Source: Saccharomonospora sp. NB11 (GTDB taxonomy: Bacteria; Actinomycetota; Actinomycetes; Mycobacteriales; Pseudonocardiaceae). From it: a DNA stretch of 64,000 nt. The notes under the pieces are model-generated. The model was not told the DNA's origin. It searched no databases and saw nothing but the letters and a program-made list of their open reading frames with translations. Where the stretch lies: assembly GCF_015910535.1 (NCBI RefSeq), contig NZ_JACBJG010000009.1:124001-188000 (forward strand). The letters are read 5' to 3'. Shown here in pieces: positions 43,720 through 52,257 of the stretch. Position 1 is the first letter of the stretch. The number at the start of each line of letters is the position of its first letter. The translations under genes were made by a program, and so were the position numbers.

Positions 43720-44229
43720 TCTCTCGTGCGAGAGCGGGTCGTGGCGCGCTTTTTCGTGATCACCGGGCGGGCGGTCGCGTCTCAGGCACGCCAGCACCAG
43801 TGGGATCGTCGTGCCCCAGCACAGCAGCACCACTCCCGCGCTCGTCAGCGTTGTCGGGGTCGGTGAGTCGACGTCATGACCACTGTGGTGCAGAAGCCAC
43901 GTGTACACGGAGAGCGCCCACGCGGCCGACCAGGCCACCGTCCCGAACCAGAGCGCGGCTCGTGTTCCGCGCCGGCGTCGCCCATGCCACACAGCGACGG
44001 CGACGCATGCCGCGACCATGGTCGGCAGATGCAGGAACAGCACGAGAGCGCCGATACCGTCGGCTGTGTCGATCTCGTCGAACGACACCGGCTGTCCCGT
44101 GAGATAGCGGTGCCAGAGAACGGCGTCGTACCACTCGACAGCGTGCAGAGCCGTTCTCAGCACCGCCTCCGTCACGAGCAGCGCGGCGACGACTCCGGTC
44201 GTCCGCGTCTGCGTCACAGCTCGGTTCAC
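43702..44229 (-). CDS. four-helix membrane protein
   Basis: A 175-residue protein with four hydrophobic helices: VVAALLVTEAVLRTALHA, IGALVLFLHLPTMVAACVAVAV, AALWFGTVAWSAAWALSVYTW and AGVVLLCWGTTIPLVLACL. I do not recognise the family. GTG 44229 overlaps the stop of the upstream 65-residue gene (GTGA). Its last 18 bp lie antisense to the 3' end of rnpB. Confidence 0.65.
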   Translation of the reverse strand: MNRAVTQTRTTGVVAALLVTEAVLRTALHAVEWYDAVLWHRYLTGQPVSFDEIDTADGIGALVLFLHLPTMVAACVAVAVWHGRRRRGTRAALWFGTVAWSAAWALSVYTWLLHHSGHDVDSPTPTTLTSAGVVLLCWGTTIPLVLACLRRDRPPGDHEKARHDPLSHERGRVGM

Positions 44230-44423
44230 TCCGTCGTCCACTCGGGGCGCGGGGTCATCCGGAAGGTCAGGTAGTCGACCGTCCAGCCGTCCTTGGTCTG
44301 GCTCCGCTCGACGACGACGGTGCGGTCGAAGCCCGCCTCGTCGCGGTAGGCGCGTTCGTGCCAGCGGCGGATCTGCTCGACCCGCTCGGCCGGCATCCAT
44401 GGGCGGTGCGGCTGGTCGCTCAT
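44226..44423 (-). CDS. small hypothetical protein
   Basis: A complete 65-residue protein: MSDQPHRPWMPAERVEQIRR…, ending in YLTFRMTPRPEWTTE. Charged, with two Trp-containing motifs, no membrane segment. Not a family I can name. The codon pattern is strongly GC3 and the gene is coupled by 4 bp to the downstream membrane protein, so I treat it as real. Longer upstream readings are shadows of the plus-strand SCO6745-type gene. Confidence 0.6.
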   Translation of the reverse strand: MSDQPHRPWMPAERVEQIRRWHERAYRDEAGFDRTVVVERSQTKDGWTVDYLTFRMTPRPEWTTE

Positions 44424-44552
44424 GCGGGCAGGGTATGGCCGCCGCTCTCCCTCGAACACCGGATTTCCGTTCCGGCACACGCGCGGAGCCATCGTCGTCG
44501 TGCGTGGTCGTGGATCTTCCCGGCGAGGGCGCGCGGCCCTAGGGTGTGCTCC

Positions 44553-45416
44553 ATGGACCGTGCGCTTGCCCGCGAACTCGCCCATCGCTGCCACAACGCG
44601 GTGGAGCCGTTGCACGCCTTCGTCTACTTCTCGCCCGAGATGGAACAGACCTTCGCCGGTGCGGGTCTCAAGGCGGGGCGCAGGGCGTACTTCGCCGGCC
44701 GCGCCGCGCCGCTGGGTCCGGTGGGCGCGACAGTGGTCACCGCGACGTTCTACAACTTCAGCCCGAGGCTCGTGGAGCGCCACATTCCTGAGGCGTGGCG
44801 GGTGGTGGCTCCGGCCGAGGTCGTGAACCTGAGGTTCTCCGCCGCCGAGGCCGGGTTGCGCAGGCTGCTCGGCGAGGCGGCGGACTCGCCCGAGGTCGGG
44901 GAGCTCGGGGAGTTGCTGCGGGAGGCCGCCGGGCAGGCTCCGGCGGAGGGGCGGGCGCTGTTCGCCGCGCACGCCGACCTCGACTGGCCGGACGGTGCCG
45001 TGGCGAGGCTGTGGCACGCCGCCACCCTCCTGCGTGAGTTCCGTGGGGACGGGCACATCGCCGCGCTCGTCGCCGAGGGGCTGTCCGGGCTCGACGCCCT
45101 CGTGACGCACATCGCCACGGGCAAGAGCTTCCGCGCCGACGTCGCCCGCGAGACGCGTGGCTGGACGGAGGCCGAGTGGTCCGCCGCCGAGGACGCGCTG
45201 CGCGAGCGCGGCCTGCTCGACGACACCGGCGCGCTCACCGACGCGGGGCACGCGCTGCGGGCGGCGGTCGAGGAGCGCACCGACGCGGCCGCGACGGCCC
45301 CCTACCGCAAGCTCGGCGAGGACAAGGCTCGCCGCATCGTCGAGCTGGCCAAGCCGCTGTCGCGGACGCTGCTCAAGGCCGGAGGCATCCCTCGCGAGCT
45401 GTTCGCCCGCGGCTAG
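44553..45416 (+). CDS. SCO6745 family protein
   Basis: A 287-residue all-helical protein of the actinobacterial SCO6745/SalK family. Recognisable segments are ELAHRCHNAVEPLHAFVYFSPE, ATFYNFSPRLVERHIPEAW and GLSGLDALVTHIATG. The C-terminal third (WSAAEDALRERGLLDDTGALTDAG) is winged-helix-like, so DNA or small-molecule binding is possible; the function is unknown. A run of palindromes follows the stop. Confidence 0.8.
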   Translation: MDRALARELAHRCHNAVEPLHAFVYFSPEMEQTFAGAGLKAGRRAYFAGRAAPLGPVGATVVTATFYNFSPRLVERHIPEAWRVVAPAEVVNLRFSAAEAGLRRLLGEAADSPEVGELGELLREAAGQAPAEGRALFAAHADLDWPDGAVARLWHAATLLREFRGDGHIAALVAEGLSGLDALVTHIATGKSFRADVARETRGWTEAEWSAAEDALRERGLLDDTGALTDAGHALRAAVEERTDAAATAPYRKLGEDKARRIVELAKPLSRTLLKAGGIPRELFARG

Positions 45417-45652
45417 GTCCGCGTTCGCCCTCGCCGGGCGAGGTGTCACGGCCCGTGACCGGCTGCGCGGGTCGCTCGGTCGGATCGCCGTGGGCGATAC
45501 GCCCGTTCGGATGAGGTCCGGACCCGCTGCCTGGGCAGGCAGCGCGAGTGTTGTGATCTCCGTGCCGCAACCGGCCCGAGGCATGATTCACTGTCTTAGC
45601 GGTCACCGACCGAGGGACTTTCGGCACACACTGTGAAGGGGCGTCGACGAGC
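45417..45652. other. intergenic region with three palindromes upstream of the T4SS-like cluster
   Basis: Three perfect inverted repeats stand here: CCTCGCC-G-GGCGAGG (45429-45443), GTCACGG-C-CCGTGAC (45445-45459) and GCTGCCT-GGGC-AGGCAGC (45526-45543). The last would make a good hairpin without a T-tract; the first two look more like protein-binding palindromes or tight stems. The promoter of the downstream cluster should lie here or just beyond, but I cannot point to a convincing -10. Confidence 0.5.
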
Positions 45653-45922
45653 ATGAGTGAGTTCGGGCACGCCGGGGGACACCCGCGCGGGCACCGTGCG
45701 AATCGTCACGGCGGCGTCCTCGAACTGGGGGACGTGCACGTCCCGGTGTGTGGGGTCACGCAGGGAGGTCCGGTGGACGGGGCACGGTGCCGGACCAGAC
45801 CTTTGACCCCCATCCGTCATCACGCCATGATGTTGGATGAACACGGCACGTGCCGGACGATCAGCGCTGCGCACATCCGTGTACGGCACCACACACCCCG
45901 GGCACTCGGGAGCATGCGATGA
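45653..45922 (+). CDS. doubtful 89-residue open frame at the head of the cluster
   Basis: ATG 45653 opens a frame of 89 residues rich in His and Arg (MSEFGHAGGHPRGHRANRHG…). It resembles no family I know, and third-position GC falls in its second half. Its one favourable feature is a 4-bp ATGA overlap with the next gene. It may instead be an untranslated leader. Confidence 0.25.
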   Translation: MSEFGHAGGHPRGHRANRHGGVLELGDVHVPVCGVTQGGPVDGARCRTRPLTPIRHHAMMLDEHGTCRTISAAHIRVRHHTPRALGSMR

Positions 45923-46182
45923 CCACGATGACGCTTGCGACACTCGCGCAGGCCGAGCTCGACACCGGCAACGTCCAGAACTGGATTCTCGACAACATCA
46001 TTCCGCTGGTGTTGCTGTCCGTCGCGCTGCTGCTGCTGTGGCTCGGTGGCGGCAAGGGCGACAACGCGGGCGTCATGCGCAGGCTCGCGGGCGTGGTGAT
46101 CGCTCTGGCGATCATCGGACTCGCCGTGAGCGGGATGGGCGTCGACGTCGGTCAGTGGCTCGCCAGCCTCTTCACGAGCTGA
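45919..46182 (+). CDS. small two-transmembrane protein, first gene of the T4SS-like cluster
   Basis: An 87-residue protein: MTTMTLATLAQAELDTGN, then helix 1 (IIPLVLLSVALLLLWLGG), a short basic loop (KGDNAGVMRRL) and helix 2 (GVVIALAIIGLAVSGMGV). Size and topology recall the small membrane components (TcpD- or VirB2/3-like) found in Gram-positive conjugation clusters; this is inferred from context. It is followed after 15 bp by the TcpE-like gene. Confidence 0.75.
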   Translation: MTTMTLATLAQAELDTGNVQNWILDNIIPLVLLSVALLLLWLGGGKGDNAGVMRRLAGVVIALAIIGLAVSGMGVDVGQWLASLFTS

Positions 46183-46197
46183 CGTAGGGCACGCGCG

Positions 46198-46677
46198 GTG
46201 CGAATCCGAACCGACGACGAGATCTACCGCGTCGACGCAGTCTGGCTGGGGCCGCCGAAGGCCACGTTCCCGTGGCGTGCGCGCTATGTGGCGTGGGGCG
46301 TGGGAGTCCCGCTGTTCCTCGTCGTGCTGGCCGTCGAGCGGCAGATCGGCATCGGCTTCGACTTCTTCTCCACGGCGTGGGGGCTGGTCATCACCATCGC
46401 GCTCACCCGCATCATCACGTCGAAGATCAGCCACGAGCGTCCGCTCGGTGCCGTGTTCACGATGTGGTTCCGCGAACTGCACGCGCCTCGGGAACGTCGG
46501 ACTCCCACGGGAGGTGCCGCGAGCGCGAGCAAGATCAGAGTCAACCGGGAGCGGCCGCGACCTCGAGCCAGACGCCGAGGCGGAGGCAGACGTGGGGTGG
46601 CCCCGCCACCCGCCCCGTATCCGCCAGACAGCCCAGCACGAGCGCGCCGTCGCCCGCCGGCGGCGGTCGGGAGGTAG
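46198..46677 (+). CDS. TcpE-like conjugation membrane protein
   Basis: A 159-residue protein starting at GTG 46198. After IRTDDEIYRVDAVWLGPPKA two adjoining hydrophobic segments (YVAWGVGVPLFLVVLAVE; FFSTAWGLVITIALTRII) form a hairpin in the membrane, followed by RPLGAVFTMWFRELHAPR and a very basic Arg/Pro tail. This resembles the TcpE/PrgI-type partner always encoded just before the VirB4-type ATPase in Gram-positive systems. It ends 3 bp before the ATPase. Confidence 0.7.
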   Translation: MRIRTDDEIYRVDAVWLGPPKATFPWRARYVAWGVGVPLFLVVLAVERQIGIGFDFFSTAWGLVITIALTRIITSKISHERPLGAVFTMWFRELHAPRERRTPTGGAASASKIRVNRERPRPRARRRGGGRRGVAPPPAPYPPDSPARARRRPPAAVGR

Positions 46678-46680
46678 TCG

Positions 46681-49593
46681 TTGTTCGGTCGCGGCAGTAG
46701 CCGGAAGGCCCAGTACCCGGCACCAGCGCAACAGGCCGAGAGCGGCCGCCGAGGCAGGCGGCTCCCCGGCGAGGCGGCCATTCCCAGCTACACGCCGTCG
46801 ATCGCGGCTCGCTCGATCGACGGGCACCTCCTGCGCACGGGTCAGGAGGTGTACGCGTGGTACCGGCTGGCGCCGCAACGCTGGTCGTTCCGGTCGGACT
46901 CACAGCGGCGCGACCTCATCGCCGCGATCGCCGGTCAGTACGCCGAGCTGCAGGGCCGGTGGATGCACCTGCGGGTCACCAACCGGCCCTATCCCATCAG
47001 GATGTGGGCGGAGGCGCACGTCCACAACGCGCACAACCGCCCGCCGGACGTGTCGGGCGCGTTGTCGTTCGACGACTACCTGGTCGGCGAGCAGCAGCAG
47101 TTGATGGGCCGCTCGATGGCGGAGAAAGAGGTCTACCTGGGGGTCCAGGTCCAGACCAGGCGGATGGTCGACCGGGCGGTGGAACGCGCCGCGCCGTTGC
47201 TGCGCAAGATCCTGCCCGAGGCCGTCGACGCCGAGCTGGCCGCGCTGGACTCGGAGGTCGAGCACCTCGACCAGGTGATCGGTGCTCCCGGCCTGGAGGG
47301 GCGACCGGTGCACGCCGAGGAGATGTCCTGGCTGATGCACCGCTCGTGCTCGCTCGGGCTGCCCGCGCCGAGGAACATGCCCGCCGTGCCCGGCTCCGAG
47401 TGGGAGCCGGAGGACCTCGCGAGTTTCACCGACGCCGCGGACTTTCACTGCGAGCCCTACGCGCCCACGGTCACGGTCCGAGGCCGGACCGGCTCCAACG
47501 CGGGCGTGTCGCGCCACGTCGCCGTGCTCACGGTGGGGCAGATGCACGGCCTCTCGATTCCCGAGGTGGACGACCCGTGGGTCCAGCACGCCGACCGGTT
47601 GCCGTCGGCGGTGGAGTGGTCCGCGCGCATCTACGTCCGCAGGCCCGAGGAGGTCGCGGGCGAGCTGCAACGGCAGATGAACAAGGTGCGCTCGCAGGTC
47701 AAGCACTACACCGACGAGCACGATCTGGAGCCACCGCAGTCGTTGGCCCGCCAGGCGTCGCGGGTGCTGGAGATCGACGACGAGATGACGTCGGGCTTCA
47801 CGGCCCTGGCCACACGGGTGCGGTCGTGGTGGCGGCTCGCGGTGTCGGGGCCCACGGAACGCGACGCGCTGCGGCTCGCGCAGCAGCTGCTCGATCTCTA
47901 CAAGCCGAAGGTCGCCATCGAGCACCCGGAGGCGCAGTACGCGCTCGCGCGGGAGTTCATTCCCGGCGAGCCGTTGTCCTCGGGTGCGTACCTCCGGCGT
48001 GGTTCGGTGGTGTGGGCCGCGTCGGCGGTGCCGACCGCGACCGCCGAGGTGGGCGACCGGCGCGGCATCCTGCTCGGCGAGACGTGCACGGCCACGCGCA
48101 GGCCGGTGGCGTGGGACCCGTGGATGGCGCAGGAGGTCCGCGACGGCTCCGGCCTGACCGCGATGGTCGCCGGTCTCGGTGGCGGCAAGTCGTTTTTGGG
48201 CGGCGGCATCGTCTACAAGACACTGAGAGCAGGCGCGCACTGGACGATCCTCGACCCGTCGGGGCCGCTCTCGGCGTTGTGCGCGCTGCCGGAGATCCGC
48301 CCGTACGCCCGTCCCATCAACCTGCTCAACGCACAGCCGGGCATCCTCAACCCGTATCGCGTCGTGGCGGAGCCCCAGCTCGAACACTTCCTCGACGAGG
48401 AGGACCCCGAGCGTGCGTGGCGACGGGAACGCGCGCTGGCGGGTGCGACCCGGCGGCGGCTGGTGCTCGACGTGCTCACCGGTGTGCTGCCGTACGAGGT
48501 CGCGCGCATGCCGCAGACCCGCATCGTCTTGCTGCGCGCGGTGCGTGCGGTCGGCGGTCGCTACGACGCCGACCCCGGCCAGGTGATCGACGCCCTGCGG
48601 CGGGACGCCAGCGAACATCACGAACACGCCGTCGTCGTGGCGGACTTCCTCGACGAGCTGCGGGAACGCATGTCGCTGCTCATCCCGGAGGCCGACGCCG
48701 ACCCGTACTCGGAGACCCGTGACGACCGGCTCACGGTGCTGACGATGGCCGGGCTGACGCTGCCGAAGGAGGGCGTGGGCCGGGAGCACTGGACCGACGC
48801 GGAGGCGCTGGGCGTGGAGATGCTCAACCTCGCCGCCTGGCTGACGCAGCGGTCGGTGTACGAGAAGCCGAAGAAGGAGCGCAAGGGCGTCTGGATCGAC
48901 GAGGCGTTCTTCCTCTCCGAGGTGCCGACGGGGCGCGTGCTGATGAACCGGTTCGCGCGCGACTCCCGCAAGTGGAACGTGCGGGTGCTGCTGTCGTCGC
49001 AGATCCCGGCGGACTTCCTGCGCATCCAGGGCTTCGTCGCGCTGCTCGACTCGGTGTTCGTGGGACGGCTCGACGACGACGAGACCCAGTCGGACGCGCT
49101 GCGCCTGCTCAAGGTGCCGGTGGGTGTCGGCTACGAGCAGGTCGTCGCCGCACTCGGGCGCAGGCCCGGTTCGCGCCGCGACGTCGAGCGTGACACCGAA
49201 CCGAGGCAGTTCATCTTCGCGGACGGCGCCGGTGGCGTGGAGCGCATCCGGGTGGACTTCTCCGGCCCGCACCTCGATCACTTGCGGGCGGCGCTCGACA
49301 CCACCCCCGGTGCGCTGCCGACCGGTGAGCGGCGGCCACAGCGTGCCGAGCGGACCACGGAAGAACCGCGTGACGTTTCCGACGTGCCCGCACCGGAACC
49401 CGAGCCGGAGCTGGACGAGGAGTTCGAGCGCGCGGCGGAACGCGAGGTCGGCCTCACCGAGGAGGCGTTGTTGGAGGACGCCGACTCCGGCGCGACGACC
49501 AACGGGACGCGCGAGGCCAACGAGACGGGCAAGGCGGTCGACAAGGAGCCCGCGGGAGCGGGCAAGGGTGGCACCGGCAGGGGCGCGGCATGA
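46681..49593 (+). CDS. VirB4/TcpF-like secretion ATPase
   Basis: A 970-residue protein starting at TTG 46681. The N-terminal ~480 residues match no motif I can name but contain the APTATAEVGDRRG turn typical before VirB4 P-loops. Walker A is AGLGGGKSF (about 498-504), Walker B is GVWIDEAFFL (about 735-744), and SRKWNVRVLLSSQIPADF is the VirB4 motif beyond it. A Glu-rich tail ends the protein. VirB4-type ATPases energise assembly of, and substrate passage through, conjugation/T4SS channels. It has no membrane segment and overlaps the VirB6-like gene by 4 bp. Confidence 0.82.
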   Translation: MFGRGSSRKAQYPAPAQQAESGRRGRRLPGEAAIPSYTPSIAARSIDGHLLRTGQEVYAWYRLAPQRWSFRSDSQRRDLIAAIAGQYAELQGRWMHLRVTNRPYPIRMWAEAHVHNAHNRPPDVSGALSFDDYLVGEQQQLMGRSMAEKEVYLGVQVQTRRMVDRAVERAAPLLRKILPEAVDAELAALDSEVEHLDQVIGAPGLEGRPVHAEEMSWLMHRSCSLGLPAPRNMPAVPGSEWEPEDLASFTDAADFHCEPYAPTVTVRGRTGSNAGVSRHVAVLTVGQMHGLSIPEVDDPWVQHADRLPSAVEWSARIYVRRPEEVAGELQRQMNKVRSQVKHYTDEHDLEPPQSLARQASRVLEIDDEMTSGFTALATRVRSWWRLAVSGPTERDALRLAQQLLDLYKPKVAIEHPEAQYALAREFIPGEPLSSGAYLRRGSVVWAASAVPTATAEVGDRRGILLGETCTATRRPVAWDPWMAQEVRDGSGLTAMVAGLGGGKSFLGGGIVYKTLRAGAHWTILDPSGPLSALCALPEIRPYARPINLLNAQPGILNPYRVVAEPQLEHFLDEEDPERAWRRERALAGATRRRLVLDVLTGVLPYEVARMPQTRIVLLRAVRAVGGRYDADPGQVIDALRRDASEHHEHAVVVADFLDELRERMSLLIPEADADPYSETRDDRLTVLTMAGLTLPKEGVGREHWTDAEALGVEMLNLAAWLTQRSVYEKPKKERKGVWIDEAFFLSEVPTGRVLMNRFARDSRKWNVRVLLSSQIPADFLRIQGFVALLDSVFVGRLDDDETQSDALRLLKVPVGVGYEQVVAALGRRPGSRRDVERDTEPRQFIFADGAGGVERIRVDFSGPHLDHLRAALDTTPGALPTGERRPQRAERTTEEPRDVSDVPAPEPEPELDEEFERAAEREVGLTEEALLEDADSGATTNGTREANETGKAVDKEPAGAGKGGTGRGAA

Positions 49594-51602
49594 ACACGAT
49601 CATGACGTTGGTGGCCGTCGTCTGCTGCGCGTGGGCGTGGCGGGCGATGCGAACACGTCGTCGTGGCGGCACGGTGCGACGCAGGGGTCCTGCGCTCGCC
49701 ATGGTCGTCGCGGTGCTCGGACTCCAACTGACGATCGCGGCACCGGCGACGGCACAGAGCGGCTGCGAGGTGCCGAATCCCGAGCGCCCGGGCTCGGGCA
49801 TGGTGGGCGAGATCGACGAACCCGGCGTCAAGGGTGAGGCGGGCAGCCCGTACCTGGACTACAGCTACGCCGGCATGGTCTGGCACGTCTACGACTGCGA
49901 CGAGGGCGTGCTGAGCCTCGGCTCGCCGGAGTCGACCATCGACACGTGGGCGGGCAACCAGCTCTTCAACATCGCGAAGAACATCGTCGGCGCCACGAAC
50001 TCGCTGCACTACACCGTGCTGGAAGGCGGGCTGCTCAACCCGATCTACAACGCGGTGTCGGAGGGCGCGAAGGCCGTCTACGACAACATCTACACCCAGT
50101 TGTTCGGCCTGTTCGCGCTGCTGCTGGCGATCCTGTTGTTCCGCAACATCTGGCGGGGCGATCTGTCCACGGTCAGCAAGCGCGCGTTGTTCGCGATCGG
50201 GGGCGTGTGGCTGGCCGCCTCGTCGCTGGCGTTGCTGCGGTACTACGACGACATCGACCACGCGATCGTCCAGACCACCACCAACATCCAGGCCGGTTTC
50301 GTCGACGAGACCGAGGACCGGGTGGTGCGGCACGTGCTGCCCACCGACCTGCACAACGAGGTGGTCTACAAGAACTGGTTGCGCGGCGAGTTCGGCGACC
50401 ACGATTCGCCCCAGGCCGAGCAGTACGGTCGTGACCTGCTCGACGCGCAGGCGTTCACCTGGGAAGAGGTGCGCAACGGCGACGACGCCGACGAGGCCGT
50501 GATCGAGGAGAAGAAGTCGGCCTACCGGGAAATCGCCACGCAGCTCGGCCCGGCGACGGGCAACTTCACAGGCGAGGACGGAAGCCGGACCGGCGTCGGG
50601 TTCCTGGCTTTGTTGCAGAGTCTCTGTTACGCGCTGTTCCAGTTGTTCGCGAAGGCGGCGGTGCTGCTGGCGCAGATTCTGGTCCGGGTGTTCACGCTGA
50701 CCGCGCCGCTCATCGGCTTGGTCGCGATCCTGCATCACGACATCCTGCGGCGCGTCGGCCGAGTCGTCGGCACCGTCACGTTCAACCTGCTGGTGTTGTC
50801 GGTCCTCGCGGGTGTGCAGGCGTTGTTGCTGCGGGCCGTGTTCGACGCGACCGGGTTGTCGATGCTGACGCAGATGGCCGTGGCAGGCCTGATCACCGTG
50901 TTGCTGTTCATGGTCGGCAAGCCCGGGCGGCGGCTGTGGCAGATGGTCGAGATGTCTGTCGGGATGGTCGGTGCCGCCGTGCCGACCCCGAAGGGCGGGT
51001 TGTTCTCGCGCTTCCGCCGTGGCGGCGACCGGCCGAGCCCACAGGACGAGTTCTGGAAGACCGTCGCGGAGGAGGACGCCGCCGAGGGCGGTGCGGCGAC
51101 GCGCGGCACTGCCGGTGCGCTCGGCGACGGTCGGGGTCGTCCGGAGGCGACGATCATGGCGACGGCCCAGCGGCTCGACACGCGCGCGGCAGGGGGACAC
51201 CCGGCGACCCTGTGGTCGCCCGAGCGGGCCGCGTTGCCCGCGGGTGGCAGCGATACGTCCGATGTGTACGGCGGGTTCACCCCGAGCCGTTCGCCCGGCG
51301 ACTACCTGCGGCCCGGTTCGGCCGGCAGCCGCAGGGTCGACACGGCCCCGGTGACCGAGTCGCGGTGGGACCGCGTGGACGATCCGGACCCCGTCGTGAT
51401 TCCGTCCCGACTGTCGTCGATGGACGATCCGGTGGTGCCGCCGTCTCCCGGGTTCTCCGCGGCGCCGCCCGCGCCCGTTCCGCAGCCGCGGCGGGTGGAG
51501 CACGAGCTGGTGGCGGGCAAGCCCGTGTTCGTGCTGTACCGGCCGTCGCGGGGCCTGGAGGTTCGCGACGACGGTCGGGACACCGACCGCGTGGTCCGGT
51601 AA
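49590..51602 (+). CDS. VirB6/TcpH-like polytopic channel protein
   Basis: A 670-residue membrane protein. Two N-terminal hydrophobic stretches, the second ending APATAQSG like a signal peptide, lead to an exported segment and then helices LFGLFALLLAILLF, LFAIGGVWLAASSLALL, LLAQILVRVFTLTAPLIGLV, VTFNLLVLSVLAGVQALLL and VAGLITVLLFMVG. A long, charged, Pro-rich cytosolic tail (~200 residues) ends VFVLYRPSRGLEVRDDGRD. The layout is that of VirB6/TcpH channel proteins. ATG 49590 overlaps the ATPase stop (ATGA). Confidence 0.78.
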   Translation: MNTIMTLVAVVCCAWAWRAMRTRRRGGTVRRRGPALAMVVAVLGLQLTIAAPATAQSGCEVPNPERPGSGMVGEIDEPGVKGEAGSPYLDYSYAGMVWHVYDCDEGVLSLGSPESTIDTWAGNQLFNIAKNIVGATNSLHYTVLEGGLLNPIYNAVSEGAKAVYDNIYTQLFGLFALLLAILLFRNIWRGDLSTVSKRALFAIGGVWLAASSLALLRYYDDIDHAIVQTTTNIQAGFVDETEDRVVRHVLPTDLHNEVVYKNWLRGEFGDHDSPQAEQYGRDLLDAQAFTWEEVRNGDDADEAVIEEKKSAYREIATQLGPATGNFTGEDGSRTGVGFLALLQSLCYALFQLFAKAAVLLAQILVRVFTLTAPLIGLVAILHHDILRRVGRVVGTVTFNLLVLSVLAGVQALLLRAVFDATGLSMLTQMAVAGLITVLLFMVGKPGRRLWQMVEMSVGMVGAAVPTPKGGLFSRFRRGGDRPSPQDEFWKTVAEEDAAEGGAATRGTAGALGDGRGRPEATIMATAQRLDTRAAGGHPATLWSPERAALPAGGSDTSDVYGGFTPSRSPGDYLRPGSAGSRRVDTAPVTESRWDRVDDPDPVVIPSRLSSMDDPVVPPSPGFSAAPPAPVPQPRRVEHELVAGKPVFVLYRPSRGLEVRDDGRDTDRVVR

Positions 51603-51614
51603 GGGGGCACGGGG

Positions 51615-52250
51615 ATGCCGATTCGCACGAACCGGGGCAGGGCGGCGGTCTATCGCCGCCTCTGGGGCTTCCCCATGCGCTCGCCCTCGCACCTCGTGGG
51701 CACCGTGGTCGTCGTCGCGGCGATCCTCGTGGCGGCAGGTGTGCTGGTGCCGAGACTGGTGGGGGAGAAGCAACCGACCTCGCCGGTCACGGGTGCGGCC
51801 GGCACCACCTCGGAGCAGTCGTCGCCGGACAGCACCACCGAACCCAGTCTGGACCGCGAGACGCTGCCCACACGGTTGTCCGAACCACTCGTCACACCCA
51901 CCCCCACCCAGGCTGCGCCGGAGGCGTTGGCGGTGGCGACGCAGTGGGTCGAGGCCTGGGTGGACGTGCCCGACGAGGACACCACTGAGGACACCGGTGA
52001 GGACGCCGCGGAGACCTGGGTCGAGGGCCTGCGTCCCTACACCACACCGGAGTTCCTGCCGCAGTTGCGCACCGTGGACCCGGCCAACGTCACGGCGACG
52101 AAGGTCGTCGGCGAACCGAAGGCCCGTACGGCGTATCCGCGGTCGGTCGAGGTGGAGATCGCCACCGACGGGCCCACGCTGCTCGTCACGGTGATCGACA
52201 CCGACGAGGGGTGGAAGGTGACGGCCTACAGCGAGGCGGAGAGCGGGTGA
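51615..52250 (+). CDS. TcpC/VirB8-like bitopic protein
   Basis: A 211-residue protein: short basic cytosolic head, one transmembrane helix (LVGTVVVVAAILVAAGVLV, about 28-46), a Thr/Pro/Ser linker, and an exported domain with VATQWVEAWVD, RPYTTPEFLPQLRTVD and VEVEIATDGPTLLVTVIDTD, which fits an NTF2-like fold as in TcpC and VirB8. Twelve bp after the VirB6-like gene, with GGGGGCACGGGG upstream of ATG. Confidence 0.7.
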   Translation: MPIRTNRGRAAVYRRLWGFPMRSPSHLVGTVVVVAAILVAAGVLVPRLVGEKQPTSPVTGAAGTTSEQSSPDSTTEPSLDRETLPTRLSEPLVTPTPTQAAPEALAVATQWVEAWVDVPDEDTTEDTGEDAAETWVEGLRPYTTPEFLPQLRTVDPANVTATKVVGEPKARTAYPRSVEVEIATDGPTLLVTVIDTDEGWKVTAYSEAESG

Positions 52251-52257
52251 GGTTGCC

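Noticed and set aside
44424-45584. Long N-terminal extension of the 65-residue protein
   Set aside because: It is the reverse shadow of the SCO6745-type gene; the short form has a proper ATG at 44423.
46900-49281. 793-residue minus-strand open frame opposite the VirB4-like gene
   Set aside because: Shadow of the ATPase gene; composition is His/Arg/Val-rich with no motifs.
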